The notes under the pieces: generated by a model
What the model saw: the letters and a program-made list of their open reading frames with translations, nothing else
Told to the model about the DNA's origin: nothing
The model's database searches: none
NCBI RefSeq assembly: GCF_001673405.1
Contig: NZ_LZLV01000145.1
Location: 1 to 64,000 of the forward strand
Reading direction: 5' to 3'
DNA length: 64,000 nt
Source: Mycobacterium sp. 1245111.1
Lineage (GTDB): Bacteria > Actinomycetota > Actinomycetes > Mycobacteriales > Mycobacteriaceae
Translations under genes and position numbers: made by a program
Shown here: positions 18,766 through 27,540 of the stretch, piece after piece
Layout of the letters: each line of letters opens with the position of its first letter
Numbering within the stretch: the first letter of the stretch is position 1

Positions 18766-18795
18766 GCTGAGCGGACCCTCAGCAAAGTTTTTCGC
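18766..18795 (+). terminator. Probable terminator after topA
   Basis: gctgag (18766-18771) and ctcagc (18778-18783) form a short stem with a six-base loop, followed after 'aaag' by TTTTT. The stem is short and the T run is offset, so it may be only partly effective. Confidence 0.45.
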
Positions 18796-18801
18796 GATTT
18801 T

Positions 18802-18843
18802 TGAGAATTAGATGGTGATTCTCAGCCAGTTCTCAGGTATAGT
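18802..18843 (+). promoter_or_regulatory. Candidate promoter and operator of the exported-protein gene
   Basis: A perfect -10 hexamer TATAGT lies at 18838-18843, about 47 bases before ATG 18891. Just upstream, tgagaat (18802-18808) and attctca (18818-18824) form a perfect inverted repeat, and a further 'gttctcag' lies at 18829-18836. The TTCTCAG motif thus recurs next to the -35 region, as expected for a regulator site. The regulator is unknown. Confidence 0.5.
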
Positions 18844-18890
18844 TCTCCTCAACACGTCGTGCACTAGGCACGCGTCACCAGGAGAGAGAA

Positions 18891-19289
18891 ATGCGACCGG
18901 CCGTCCGATACTGCATCACCGCTGGTGTTGCGCTCGGTGGTGTCAGCATTCTGATCGCCGCCCCGTCCTCGCCGCCGCTGCGCGACGTCGAGGTCCCCGC
19001 GATGCAGCTCTCCAACAACGCGCACGAAAACCCCGACGCGAACAGCCCGTCGATCGCTGACCTGCTGCAAACGATGGGCGGGCCGGAAAGCTCTGTGGTG
19101 GTGCAGAACATCATCGAGTCCGACGCCGGGGTGCTCCAGGGCGGTCAACCGTCGAGCGTTCCGGGCCTCAGCGACCTGCTGAACCTGGGCAACGACCCGG
19201 TCGGCACCCCGGACCCGCAGGGCAAGCCGTTCTTCGACATCGGGCCGCTGCTGCCCAGCGATCTCACGCTGTCGCCCAACGGCCGCTAA
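18891..19289 (+). CDS. Small exported protein of unknown function
   Basis: A 132-residue protein with an N-terminal signal sequence ('VRYCITAGVALGGVSILIAA', likely cut near residue 25). The mature region is acidic and rich in proline, glycine and serine. It contains 'IADLLQTMGG', 'SDLLNLGNDPVGTPDPQG' and 'DIGPLLPSD'. No cysteines occur after the signal and no known domain is visible. A strong ggagagag ribosome binding site and a TATAGT promoter indicate a real, possibly well-expressed gene. It is convergent with the adenylate cyclase gene and their stop codons overlap (19286-19289). I know of no annotated counterpart in this position in M. tuberculosis. Confidence 0.75.
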   Translation: MRPAVRYCITAGVALGGVSILIAAPSSPPLRDVEVPAMQLSNNAHENPDANSPSIADLLQTMGGPESSVVVQNIIESDAGVLQGGQPSSVPGLSDLLNLGNDPVGTPDPQGKPFFDIGPLLPSDLTLSPNGR

Positions 19290-20878
19290 CCGCTGGCTTC
19301 TTCGCTGATCATGTCTTCCGGCGTGGCCAGATTCAGCGGTCGGGCCAACTGAGTCGGCGCGGTCCGACCGCGCAACGCCACCACCTCGGCCACATCCCAG
19401 CAGAGCGCTTCGGCATCGAGAGCGTTGCTGACCGCGACCGACGAGGCCAGCACATGGCCCTCCTCGAGCTTGGCCAGCTCGGTCAGCCGGGCGGCCTCGT
19501 TGACCGGGTCGCCGATCACGGTGTACTCGAAGCGGGCCAGCGCCCCGATGTGGCCGGCGATGGCACGACCAGACGAGACGCCGATGCCGAATTCCGCAGA
19601 GCCGATTACCGGCAGCAGTTCGTCATGCAGTTCGCGGGCCGCGGCCAGCGCACCCCCGGAGGCATCCGGGTGCTCGATCGGCGCTCCGAAAATGGCCAGC
19701 GCGGCGTCACCCTGGAACTTGTTGACGAACCCGCCGTGCCGCCCGACGGTGTCAACCACGACACGGAAGAATTCGTTGAGCAGATTGACCACCTCGGCCG
19801 GCGGCCGTGTCGACGCCAGTTTCGTCGAGCCGACCAAGTCGACGAAGAGCACCGCTACGTCCCGTTCCTGCCCGCCCAGCTCGGTGCCGCGCTCCAGCGC
19901 CCGGCGGGCAACGTCTTCGCCGACGTAACGACCGAACAGGTCGCGCAGGCGTTGCCGCTCGGACAGGTCGCGGACCATGTCGTTGAACCCGGCCTGCAGC
20001 AGACCCAGCTCGCTGGCGTCGTAAATCTGCATGTGCGCGTTGTAGTTACCGCGCTGCACCTCACCAAGCGCCCAGCGCAGCTGGCGCAGCGGGTCGGCGA
20101 TCGACATCGCCACCAGCAGCGTGCTGGCCAGCCCGATGCCCAACGCCAGCAGCGCCAGCAGCAGGATCGGGTTCAACAGCTTCTCCGGTGGCCCATGCAG
20201 GTATGAGGCCTTGTCCCCGACCACGGCCAGCACGATGGCCAGCAGCGGCACACCGGTGGACAGCGCCCACGCCAGCATCTGCCGTCCGATCACCCCGGAG
20301 GCTCGGATGTTCTCCGGCAACCCGCCCCGCAACGCGGCGACAGCCACCGGGCGCAGCACGCGTTCGGACTGCAGGTAGCCGATGATCGCGGTGGCCGTGG
20401 CGCCCAAGGCGACGGCGACGGCAACCACCGGCGCCGCGTGATGGGCCACCGGCCAGCTGGCCGCCAAGAAGATCACTCCGCCGACGAGCCAGGACACCAA
20501 GTTGATCACCGTGCGGTGGAACGGCGTCCGCAGCGCGCGGCTGCGAGCCAGCTCGGTGGCGGCCGGGTCGGAGTCGGTCAGCAGAGAGTCGCGGCGTTGC
20601 CACCGGAAAACCGGTATCAGCAGACGCGCGCTGACCGCGGTCCCGATCGCGAACAGCACCAAAATCGACCCGGTGAACGTGGCCAGGTTCAGCGCCGGGA
20701 GCTGCTGCAGCTCGATGCGGTCTTCCGGCGGCAACGCGTACCGCAGAAAGCCAAGCACGAACAGCGCGCCGATGATGTCGGCTTGCATCTGGCTCAGCGT
20801 GAACACCGGCCACGGTGTGCGCACGAACCACTCGACGAATCCGCGGATTCGTCCAGGAAGTGCCCCCGGCGTGCTCAC
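19286..20878 (-). CDS. Membrane class III adenylate cyclase with HAMP domain, Rv3645 type
   Basis: A 530-residue protein. The N-terminal ~300 residues contain about six membrane helices, followed by a HAMP linker ('SIADPLRQLRWALGEVQRGN'). A class III cyclase domain follows. Metal-binding Asp sits in 'FVDLVGST' and 'FQGDAALAIFG', the adenine-selecting Lys is in 'NKFQGD', and the transition-state Asn/Arg are in 'DPVNEAARLT', so it should make cAMP. M. tuberculosis Rv3645 (549 aa) is a major cAMP source tied to lipid and cholesterol catabolism. GTG 20878 starts 105 bases from the divergent holB gene. Confidence 0.92.
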   Translation of the reverse strand: MSTPGALPGRIRGFVEWFVRTPWPVFTLSQMQADIIGALFVLGFLRYALPPEDRIELQQLPALNLATFTGSILVLFAIGTAVSARLLIPVFRWQRRDSLLTDSDPAATELARSRALRTPFHRTVINLVSWLVGGVIFLAASWPVAHHAAPVVAVAVALGATATAIIGYLQSERVLRPVAVAALRGGLPENIRASGVIGRQMLAWALSTGVPLLAIVLAVVGDKASYLHGPPEKLLNPILLLALLALGIGLASTLLVAMSIADPLRQLRWALGEVQRGNYNAHMQIYDASELGLLQAGFNDMVRDLSERQRLRDLFGRYVGEDVARRALERGTELGGQERDVAVLFVDLVGSTKLASTRPPAEVVNLLNEFFRVVVDTVGRHGGFVNKFQGDAALAIFGAPIEHPDASGGALAAARELHDELLPVIGSAEFGIGVSSGRAIAGHIGALARFEYTVIGDPVNEAARLTELAKLEEGHVLASSVAVSNALDAEALCWDVAEVVALRGRTAPTQLARPLNLATPEDMISEEASG

Positions 20879-20982
20879 CTGCCCACCGTATCGGTCGACG
20901 GCAACGAAGAAGTAGCCAAAACGGCGGTACGCGTTCGCTGATCATGCGGCATGGTCGGCGGCGACCACTACTCTTGCCGGTG

Positions 20983-22179
20983 ATGTCACGGGTATTCGCG
21001 CGGCTGGTTGGCCAGGAGGCGGTGGAAGCCGAGCTGGTTGCCGCCGCGGGTGCGGCCCGCGGTGATTCCACTCACAGCTCCGCGATGACGCATGCCTGGC
21101 TGATCACCGGCCCGCCCGGTTCGGGGCGTTCGGTGGCCGCGCTGTGTTTTGCGGCGGCCCTGCAATGCACGTCTGACGGCGTTCCGGGCTGCGGTGAATG
21201 CCGGTCCTGCACGACGACGATGGCGGGCACGCACGGCGACGTGCGCCGGGTCATTCCGGAGGGGCTGTCCATCGGCGTCGACGAGATGCGCGCGATCGTC
21301 CAGGTCGCGTCCAGGCGGCCCAGCACGGGTCGCTGGCAGATCGTGCTGATCGAGGACGCCGACCGGCTGACCGAGGGCGCGGCGAATGCCTTGTTGAAGG
21401 TGGTCGAGGAGCCGCCGCCGTCGACGGTGTTCCTGCTGTGCGCGCCGTCGGTGGACCCCGAGGACATCGCGATCACGCTGCGGTCCCGCTGTCGGCACAT
21501 CGCGCTGGTGACGCCGAAGCCGGACGCCATCGCCCAGGTGCTGATCGACAGCGACGGGTTGTCCGCCGAGACCGCGACCTGGGCGGCTTCGGTCAGCGGC
21601 GGGCACGTCGGTCGGGCTCGACGGCTGGCCACCGATTCGGAGGCCCGCGACCGCCGTCTACAGGCGCTGGGGTTGGCCCGCGACGCCGCCACCCGGTCGA
21701 AGGCGTTTGCTGCGGCCGAGGCGCTGGTGTCGTCCGCCGAGGCCGAGGCGGCGGTTTTGACGGCTGACCGCGACGAGGCCGAGACCGAGGAGCTGCGCAC
21801 GGCGCTGGGTGCCGGAGGTACCGGTAAGGGCGCCGCAGGTGCGCTGCGTGGGTCCGCTGGTGCATTGAAAGACCTTGAGCGACGGCAGAAGTCGCGTCAG
21901 ACTCGGGCGTCGCGTGACGCGTTGGATCGGGCGCTGATCGACCTGGCCACGTACTTCCGCGACGCGCTGCTGGTCGCCGCGAGCGCACCGGGTCCGCGAG
22001 CAAACCATCCCGACATGGCCGAGCAGATCGCGTCGATGGCCGCACACGTGCCGGCCGATCGGCTGCTGCGCTGCATCGAAGCGGTGCTCGAGTGCCGCGA
22101 GGCGCTGGCCATCAACGTCAAACCCAAGTTCGCGGTCGACGCGATGGTGGCCACGATCGGTCAGGCGCTGCGCGACTGA
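20983..22179 (+). CDS. holB: DNA polymerase III delta-prime subunit
   Basis: A 398-residue clamp-loader subunit (Rv3644c type). The P-loop 'GPPGSGRS' has Arg in place of the Walker lysine, consistent with a delta' subunit that does not hydrolyse ATP. A four-cysteine zinc module follows ('CTSDGVPGCGECRSC'). 'LIEDADRLTEGAANALLKVVEEPP' and 'TLRSRC' (sensor 1 and SRC motif) are diagnostic. It works with delta and tau/gamma to load the sliding clamp. ATG 20983 was chosen; GTG 20980 is equally possible. A tRNA gene follows 52 bases downstream. Confidence 0.92.
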   Translation: MSRVFARLVGQEAVEAELVAAAGAARGDSTHSSAMTHAWLITGPPGSGRSVAALCFAAALQCTSDGVPGCGECRSCTTTMAGTHGDVRRVIPEGLSIGVDEMRAIVQVASRRPSTGRWQIVLIEDADRLTEGAANALLKVVEEPPPSTVFLLCAPSVDPEDIAITLRSRCRHIALVTPKPDAIAQVLIDSDGLSAETATWAASVSGGHVGRARRLATDSEARDRRLQALGLARDAATRSKAFAAAEALVSSAEAEAAVLTADRDEAETEELRTALGAGGTGKGAAGALRGSAGALKDLERRQKSRQTRASRDALDRALIDLATYFRDALLVAASAPGPRANHPDMAEQIASMAAHVPADRLLRCIEAVLECREALAINVKPKFAVDAMVATIGQALRD

Positions 22180-22231
22180 GTTTGGGTGCTCAACTGGCCC
22201 TGCCGTAGACTCGTCCCGCCCGTCAGGGCAC

Positions 22232-22304
22232 GCCACCTTAGCTCAGTCGGTAGAGCGGCTCACTCGTAATGAGCAGGTCAGGAGTTCGATTCTCCTAGGT
22301 GGCT
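22232..22304 (+). tRNA. tRNA-Thr (anticodon CGT)
   Basis: A complete 73-nt cloverleaf. The acceptor stem gccacct pairs with aggtggc, the D arm is gctc...gagc, and the anticodon stem gctca/tgagc has loop ctcgtaa (anticodon CGT at 22265-22267). The T arm is aggag-ttcgatt-ctcct. The CCA end is not encoded. It reads the ACG codon. M. tuberculosis has a threonine tRNA next to Rv3644c as well. Confidence 0.97.
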
Positions 22305-22339
22305 CAGATCTTCGTCGACCCTGCCGGCCAGCCGCAGCG

Positions 22340-24097
22340 TCAGCGCGGTAGCACGTACCCAACCGGCCCCGCCGCGATGCACACGCTCAGCGCCGTCGTG
22401 TTGGCGCGCACCCGGATCGCGTTGCCCGCGCCGGGCAGTCGCACGTACACCCGGTTGAGCCCCGGATGCACCGGAACCCGGGTGGCCGCCCCGTCGGACA
22501 GCGCGACGGTCATCGAGCCGTCGCTGTTGGCCAGGTAGTTGACCTCGGCCGTCCAGTCCGTCGGTAGCAGGGGGCCGTCGAGTCCGATCTCGATCGGATG
22601 GTCGGGCTGCACGAGATACCCGCACTGCGGTACCGGACCCGGAACCATCGCGCGCACCCAGGTCACCTGCGCGTCGACCAATCGGCCATGGGCATCCAGT
22701 GTTCTCAATTGCGTTGTCGTCGAGCCGAATTCGGGGCGGTCGTGAAGCAGGGCGAACAGGTGACTGGCAAGGTTTTCGGGCCAGGCGACCCGACCGAGCA
22801 CCAGCGGGTCGACTTCCTGGTCCAGCAGCGGCACACTCGAGTTCGCTTGCGCGTCAGACAGATAGCGGCGCGCATTCTGCACGTACGGTTGTGCGGGGTT
22901 GTCTCGCCACGACGTCAAGAACGTCGCGGTGGAATAGCAGCTGCTCGCCACGAACGCCGCCGCCAGCACGGCGACGATCGTCGTGCGTAGTGCGGAGGCG
23001 TGAAGCCAGCGTGACGAAGGACGGTTGGGCGCGCAGAACGCGACCGCGGTCAGCAGCGCCAGCACCACCACGAGATCCGGTAGATAGCGCAGAGTTTGGG
23101 CCAACTCCAGCGCGGTGAAGCGCGACGAACGCATCAGATAGATCGGCACCTGGCAGGCCACCACGTAGCCGGCGGCGGTCAGCCACACCGGCGCGATGCG
23201 TTGCTTGCGCGCCAGCGACACTGTCAGCCCTGCCGCCAGCACCAGCCAGCCCAGCGCGATCACCGACGTCGTCGGAGTCGCCCATGGCGAGGCCGGGGCC
23301 CACCTGCCCCACTCCCACGGCCCTCCGGCCAAGCCGGGGACGATGCCGTGAGTGATGGAGCGGCGCAACAGATCCCACGTCATTGCCAGGTCCGAACTCC
23401 AGCGCCGCTGGTTGACCACAGCCAGATAGACCGCGATCCACGCGGCGGTCAGCGCAAGCGATACCACCCACAGCCGGAAACCGGCCCGCCAGACCGTGCG
23501 CAACGGAGCGCGCTCGCCCTGCACATGGAACAGCAGCGCGGTGACCGCAAACGCGACGAACGGAATCACCGCGGCCTTCTCGAAGAACAACAGCCCGCCG
23601 AGGTACACCAAGGCGCCGGTGAGCGCGTACCGCTGATTCCCGGTGCGCGCCAGCATGATCGCGTCGGCGCAGACCCAGGCCAACGCCGCCAGCATCGGCA
23701 GCGAGTTCAGTGCGGCCGCCCACCAGGCGAAGCCCGGCACACCCAGCGGGGAGAACAACGCGAACGTCAGCGGCACGAGCAGCACCGGCCGCCAGCCAAG
23801 GATCACATGCAGCGCACGTAGCAGCGCCAGCGAAGCCAGCAGCTGCAGCACCACCAGGCTGATCGCCGGTCCGATCCAATTCAGCGGCGCCAGCCGGGTG
23901 ATCGCCCCGGAGACCAGGAACGCGGCCGGCATGACGTGGCCGTCGTGGTCGTCGAACAGAAACTCTCGCGTCAGCAGGCCATGGGTGCCGGCCCGGCTAA
24001 CCAGAATGAAGTCGTCCCAATAGAAGTAGCCGCGAAACGCCAGTATCCCGCGGATCACCAGTTGGATTGAGACCAGCGCCACGGCGGCCCGCGCCAC
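22340..24097 (-). CDS. GT-C-like integral membrane protein, Rv3635 type
   Basis: A ~585-residue protein with about eleven membrane helices. Early 'FRGYFYWDDFIL' has the acidic pair in the first extracytoplasmic loop that is typical of GT-C polyprenyl-phosphate-sugar glycosyltransferases. The last ~130 residues form a soluble beta-rich extracytoplasmic domain. M. tuberculosis Rv3635 (about 591 aa) has the same shape and neighbours galE1. GTG 24097 is preferred because earlier in-frame starts (24151, 24229) would run into the divergent galE1 coding region. An envelope glycosyl transfer role is inferred from topology and from the adjacent sugar-nucleotide and PpgS genes. Confidence 0.8.
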   Translation of the reverse strand: MARAAVALVSIQLVIRGILAFRGYFYWDDFILVSRAGTHGLLTREFLFDDHDGHVMPAAFLVSGAITRLAPLNWIGPAISLVVLQLLASLALLRALHVILGWRPVLLVPLTFALFSPLGVPGFAWWAAALNSLPMLAALAWVCADAIMLARTGNQRYALTGALVYLGGLLFFEKAAVIPFVAFAVTALLFHVQGERAPLRTVWRAGFRLWVVSLALTAAWIAVYLAVVNQRRWSSDLAMTWDLLRRSITHGIVPGLAGGPWEWGRWAPASPWATPTTSVIALGWLVLAAGLTVSLARKQRIAPVWLTAAGYVVACQVPIYLMRSSRFTALELAQTLRYLPDLVVVLALLTAVAFCAPNRPSSRWLHASALRTTIVAVLAAAFVASSCYSTATFLTSWRDNPAQPYVQNARRYLSDAQANSSVPLLDQEVDPLVLGRVAWPENLASHLFALLHDRPEFGSTTTQLRTLDAHGRLVDAQVTWVRAMVPGPVPQCGYLVQPDHPIEIGLDGPLLPTDWTAEVNYLANSDGSMTVALSDGAATRVPVHPGLNRVYVRLPGAGNAIRVRANTTALSVCIAAGPVGYVLPR

Positions 24098-24134
24098 TTT
24101 CGGGAGTCGGCCGGCCCGTCGGTATGGTGAGCCG

Positions 24135-25079
24135 GTGCGCGCACTGGTCACCGGGGCTGCCGGGTTCATCGGGTCGACGCTAGTCGACCGGTTGTTGAGC
24201 GACGGCCACAGCGTCGTCGGCCTGGACAACTATGCCTCTGGGCGGGCCACCAACCTCGAACACTTGGTCGAGGTGGTCGAGTTCGCCTTCGTCGAAGCGG
24301 ACATCGTCACCGCCGATCTGCAGGCCATCTTCGCCGAGCACCAGCCGGAGGTGGTGTTCCACCTGGCCGCTCAGATCGACGTGCGTCACTCGGTGGCCGA
24401 TCCGCAATTCGACGCATCGGTCAACGTGATCGGCACCGTGCGGATCGCCGACGCGGCGCGGCAGACCGGGGTGCGCAAGATCGTGCACACCTCGTCGGGC
24501 GGGTCGATCTACGGAACGCCGCCGACCTATCCGACCGCCGAGGCCGTGCCCACCGACCCAGCGTCGCCGTATGCCGCGGGCAAGGTGGCCGGCGAGATCT
24601 ACCTCAACACGTTCCGCCATCTCTACGGCCTGGAGTGCTCGCACATCGCCCCGGCCAATGTGTATGGTCCCCGCCAGGATCCACATGGCGAGGCCGGTGT
24701 GGTCGCGATCTTCGCGCAGGCGCTGCTGTCCGGCAAGTCGACGAAGGTGTTCGGCGATGGCTCCAACACCCGCGACTACGTGTTCGTCGACGACGTGGTG
24801 GACGCATTCGTCAAGGCCTCCGGCCCGGCGGGCGGCGGCCAACGATTCAATGTCGGCACTGGCGTGGAAACCTCTGACCGCCAACTGCATTCGGCCGTCG
24901 CCGCCGCCGTGGGCGCGCCCGACGACCCGGAATTCCACCCACCGCGGCTGGGTGACCTGAAGCGATCCTGCCTCGACATCGGCTTGGCCGAGCAGGTTTT
25001 GGGTTGGCGCCCGCGCGTCGACCTCGACGAGGGTGTGGCGCGCACCGTGGAGTATTTCCGGCAAAAGCATTCCGGCTAG
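24135..25079 (+). CDS. galE1: UDP-galactose/UDP-GalNAc 4-epimerase
   Basis: A 314-residue extended short-chain dehydrogenase, the same length as M. tuberculosis GalE1 (Rv3634c). The NAD-binding 'GAAGFIG' is at residues 7-13. The Ser-Tyr-Lys triad lies in 'HTSSGG' and 'YAAGK' (Tyr146, Lys150). The 'NVYGPRQDPHGEAGV' loop contacts the nucleotide sugar. The M. tuberculosis enzyme has both UDP-Gal/Glc and UDP-GalNAc epimerase activity, so it could supply UDP-GalNAc to PpgS nearby. GTG 24135 lies 37 bases from the divergent membrane-protein start, so the two promoters must overlap coding ends. Confidence 0.93.
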   Translation: MRALVTGAAGFIGSTLVDRLLSDGHSVVGLDNYASGRATNLEHLVEVVEFAFVEADIVTADLQAIFAEHQPEVVFHLAAQIDVRHSVADPQFDASVNVIGTVRIADAARQTGVRKIVHTSSGGSIYGTPPTYPTAEAVPTDPASPYAAGKVAGEIYLNTFRHLYGLECSHIAPANVYGPRQDPHGEAGVVAIFAQALLSGKSTKVFGDGSNTRDYVFVDDVVDAFVKASGPAGGGQRFNVGTGVETSDRQLHSAVAAAVGAPDDPEFHPPRLGDLKRSCLDIGLAEQVLGWRPRVDLDEGVARTVEYFRQKHSG

Positions 25080-25156
25080 TGGCGGGCCGACCCGTAACAT
25101 AAGCCACTGCGTCGGGTGTAAACGAGTCGTCGCAACTGGTTACGTGTCGCGGCCAA

Positions 25157-26728
25157 TCACGTCCAGCGCTTGAAGCAGGTGTCCTCGTCACTCAAGACGC
25201 CGGTGCGGAAGGCATCCACCCGCGCGAAAACCGACGCCGCCGACTGGCCGTTCACGTCGCCGGCGACCTGACCGTTGGTCAGAAGGCCCGATACCGCCTC
25301 GTCGAGATCGCCACCGCTCAGCGCAATGCTTGCCCCATTCGAGATCGTCACCGGCTTGGCGAATTTCGAGGTGAACACTCCAGTGAGGCACGCGGTGCGC
25401 AACCCGGTGTTGGTGTTGTCCAGGGGAAGACCGCCGCGCTGGCTCTGCACCGCGAGCATGTACCGCGACGCCAGCACCGAAAACGCGGTGTAGTCACCGA
25501 ATAGCGGACCTGTCCCCTGGAAGGGAGCGCCGCGGGCCAGACTCGTGCCCATCAATATCAGCTGGGGCATGTCGACGGCGACGGTGTTGGTCGACGGGCA
25601 GTACGACGCCGTCGGGTTCGGCCGCGCTTCGGGGCAAAAGGCCGGATCGAAACTCAGCTGTGGGGGCTTCGCGAGGGGGAAGAGCTTGCCCATCACCTCG
25701 ATCAACGTCTTCGCCGACTCCTGACTGATCAGGTACTCACCGGTCTGGCCTTGCTCGACGAACTCCTTGGGTAGATTCCCGCGCCGCTGCTTGATCTCGT
25801 CTTGATCGATCGCTGCGCACGCCGACACCCCGTCGTCGAAACCGAACTGGAAGGCCGTCACCCGCTCGAACGCCGAGCCGTGTACCTGACGTCTCTTCAA
25901 CCTTTCCGAAACCGCTGATGTGACAAGCGAATCGCTGATGCCGATCATCACCGACAGCAGCTTGGTCAAGCCGTCCCCGGTGCTTAACTTGAATCGCTTG
26001 GACTTGCCGTCGGCAACCCAGCGCATGTAGACACCGGCATAACAGTCGGCCTGCTGTTCGCCCACGGTTTGCGAGGCCGGGTCTTTGATCTCCAGACCTG
26101 CCATCCGCTGCACCGCGTGACCGTACTCGTGCGCGAGGACGACGACGACGCCCATATCGCCTCCGGTGCTGCGCTGATCGGGCAGCAGCACCCCGCGATC
26201 CCAACCGATGGTGTTCTGCGAACTCGTGCAGTCGGCGGGGGGACTGGGCCGGTCGTCCGGGCAGTTGGTCCGGTCGGCGGGGCAATAAAAAGCGTTGGGC
26301 ACGCCGTGCGTGTCTGACCCGCAGAACTTGCCGTTTTTGTATCTGGAGTCATACGAGAACAAATCGTTGACAGGGGCGAACTTGCCTTTCAGCGGCGCGG
26401 TGTAGGCGTCGGCCCAGAAATGTTCGATGTCGGCCACGGCCATCGCGGCCAAATTGTCGATCTCGCCGCCGTCACCGTCGGTCACCTTCCGGGTCGGCGG
26501 GGGAGCGTCGGGGACCAGTCCCGAGAACCCGTTTTCGACGGGCTTGTCGGCCACCTCCGACGGGTTGGGCGGCGGCAGGATCGGACCGGTCACATGCGGT
26601 GGCGGAGAAGGCTTCGAGCACGCCAGCACCAGAACGGCGACACTGGCGATGACGCCGACGGCGCGCAGGACACGGTTCAACGGAGTACCTCCACTGCGTT
26701 CGGCGGTAGCGCTCTGGGCACGCGTCAT
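25157..26728 (-). CDS. Lipoprotein neutral zinc metallopeptidase (YpfJ-like)
   Basis: A 523-residue probable lipoprotein. A long N-terminal segment leads to a lipobox 'LACS' with Cys37, then a proline-rich linker. The zinc motif 'HEYGH' (His200, Glu201, His204) is followed by 'GEQQADCYAG', whose Glu224 is the likely third ligand. This arrangement matches the putative neutral zinc metallopeptidase family (PF04228-like). The C-terminal half is long and lacks a recognised domain. Several cysteines between residues 136 and 167 may form disulphides outside the cell. Its ATG overlaps the stop of the upstream small exported gene (ATGA at 26725-26728), so the two are translated together. Substrate unknown. 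Confidence 0.85.
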   Translation of the reverse strand: MTRAQSATAERSGGTPLNRVLRAVGVIASVAVLVLACSKPSPPPHVTGPILPPPNPSEVADKPVENGFSGLVPDAPPPTRKVTDGDGGEIDNLAAMAVADIEHFWADAYTAPLKGKFAPVNDLFSYDSRYKNGKFCGSDTHGVPNAFYCPADRTNCPDDRPSPPADCTSSQNTIGWDRGVLLPDQRSTGGDMGVVVVLAHEYGHAVQRMAGLEIKDPASQTVGEQQADCYAGVYMRWVADGKSKRFKLSTGDGLTKLLSVMIGISDSLVTSAVSERLKRRQVHGSAFERVTAFQFGFDDGVSACAAIDQDEIKQRRGNLPKEFVEQGQTGEYLISQESAKTLIEVMGKLFPLAKPPQLSFDPAFCPEARPNPTASYCPSTNTVAVDMPQLILMGTSLARGAPFQGTGPLFGDYTAFSVLASRYMLAVQSQRGGLPLDNTNTGLRTACLTGVFTSKFAKPVTISNGASIALSGGDLDEAVSGLLTNGQVAGDVNGQSAASVFARVDAFRTGVLSDEDTCFKRWT

Positions 26729-27177
26729 TTCGCCGGCACCAGTGCGATCAGGACGGTGTCTGCGCTGGACAGATGTTGCTCCGCGTCCCGCGAATGTGAC
26801 CAGAAATCGTTGAGCTTGGCGTCGCTGTCCGCCTCGAAGAAGTACTCGCTGCAGGATTCCGTCGCGCTGTCGAAGTGGTCGATGGCCTGCTGGACCTCCG
26901 CCGTCAATTGCGGGTTAGGAGTAGGCATTACGTTACGTAAGGCCTCGTTGGCGTTGTGGAGCTGGTCGCAACTGGTCTTCAGCTTGGCGTCGTCGATGTG
27001 TCCGGGCCTGGCGATAATCGCGTACGCATCGTTCTCGGCCTTATGGATCGCTTCGATAGGCACCGCGGCCTTCGAAAGCCAATCGGCCAGATCGGTCTGG
27101 CTGGTCGCGGCGGCCACCGGAGAGGTGGCCAGCAGGCCGGCGGCGACCATCAAGGCGATCGAGACAGGTTGCATCAC
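26725..27177 (-). CDS. Small exported helical protein, partner of the metallopeptidase
   Basis: A 150-residue protein with a clear signal peptide ('VSIALMVAAGLLATSPVAAA', cut near residue 24). The mature part is predicted helical and carries two cysteines (Cys70, Cys109) that could form a disulphide. No catalytic motif is visible. It is translationally coupled (ATGA) to the lipoprotein metallopeptidase downstream, so the two probably act together outside the membrane, for example as an inhibitor, chaperone or substrate. That role is inferred. ATG 27177 and the next codon ATG are both possible starts. Confidence 0.72.
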   Translation of the reverse strand: MMQPVSIALMVAAGLLATSPVAAATSQTDLADWLSKAAVPIEAIHKAENDAYAIIARPGHIDDAKLKTSCDQLHNANEALRNVMPTPNPQLTAEVQQAIDHFDSATESCSEYFFEADSDAKLNDFWSHSRDAEQHLSSADTVLIALVPAK

Positions 27178-27198
27178 AGCACCTTTCGGGTGGGGCGT

Positions 27199-27540
27199 CT
27201 AGTGTGAGTCCGGCGTCTGGGCGCCGTCGAGTGCAATCGCGCGAGCCAGTCGCGCGTAACGCAATTCGAGGTCCTTGAACCGCAGATAGGTGCTCACCGT
27301 GCTGAAGCTGAACGCGATGATCAACGCGTACAGCATCAGGTCGGTACCGCGGGCGACACCGAGCCAATGTGCCACCACCGTAGTGTCGTTCGGACGCAGC
27401 ACCGCGTACACGCCGGCCAGGACGAACAACACGAAACCGACCTTGACCCACGCCTGCGTCTGAGCGCTGCGACGGGATCGCACCAGGTAGATCACCAGAG
27501 CGAAGATCGACGCGATCAGCAGGCCCTGAATCCAGTTCAT
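27199..27540 (-). CDS. DUF2304 membrane protein, PpgS accessory (Rv3632 type)
   Basis: A 113-residue protein with three hydrophobic helices (residues 3-20, 33-48, 66-86) and a C-terminal cytoplasmic segment 'LRFKDLELRYARLARAIAL' typical of DUF2304. M. tuberculosis Rv3632 (about 114 aa) stimulates the adjacent glycosyltransferase Rv3631 (PpgS). The gene begins in an ATGA overlap with the end of ppgS, so the pair is co-translated. It probably anchors or activates PpgS at the membrane. Confidence 0.87.
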   Translation of the reverse strand: MNWIQGLLIASIFALVIYLVRSRRSAQTQAWVKVGFVLFVLAGVYAVLRPNDTTVVAHWLGVARGTDLMLYALIIAFSFSTVSTYLRFKDLELRYARLARAIALDGAQTPDSH

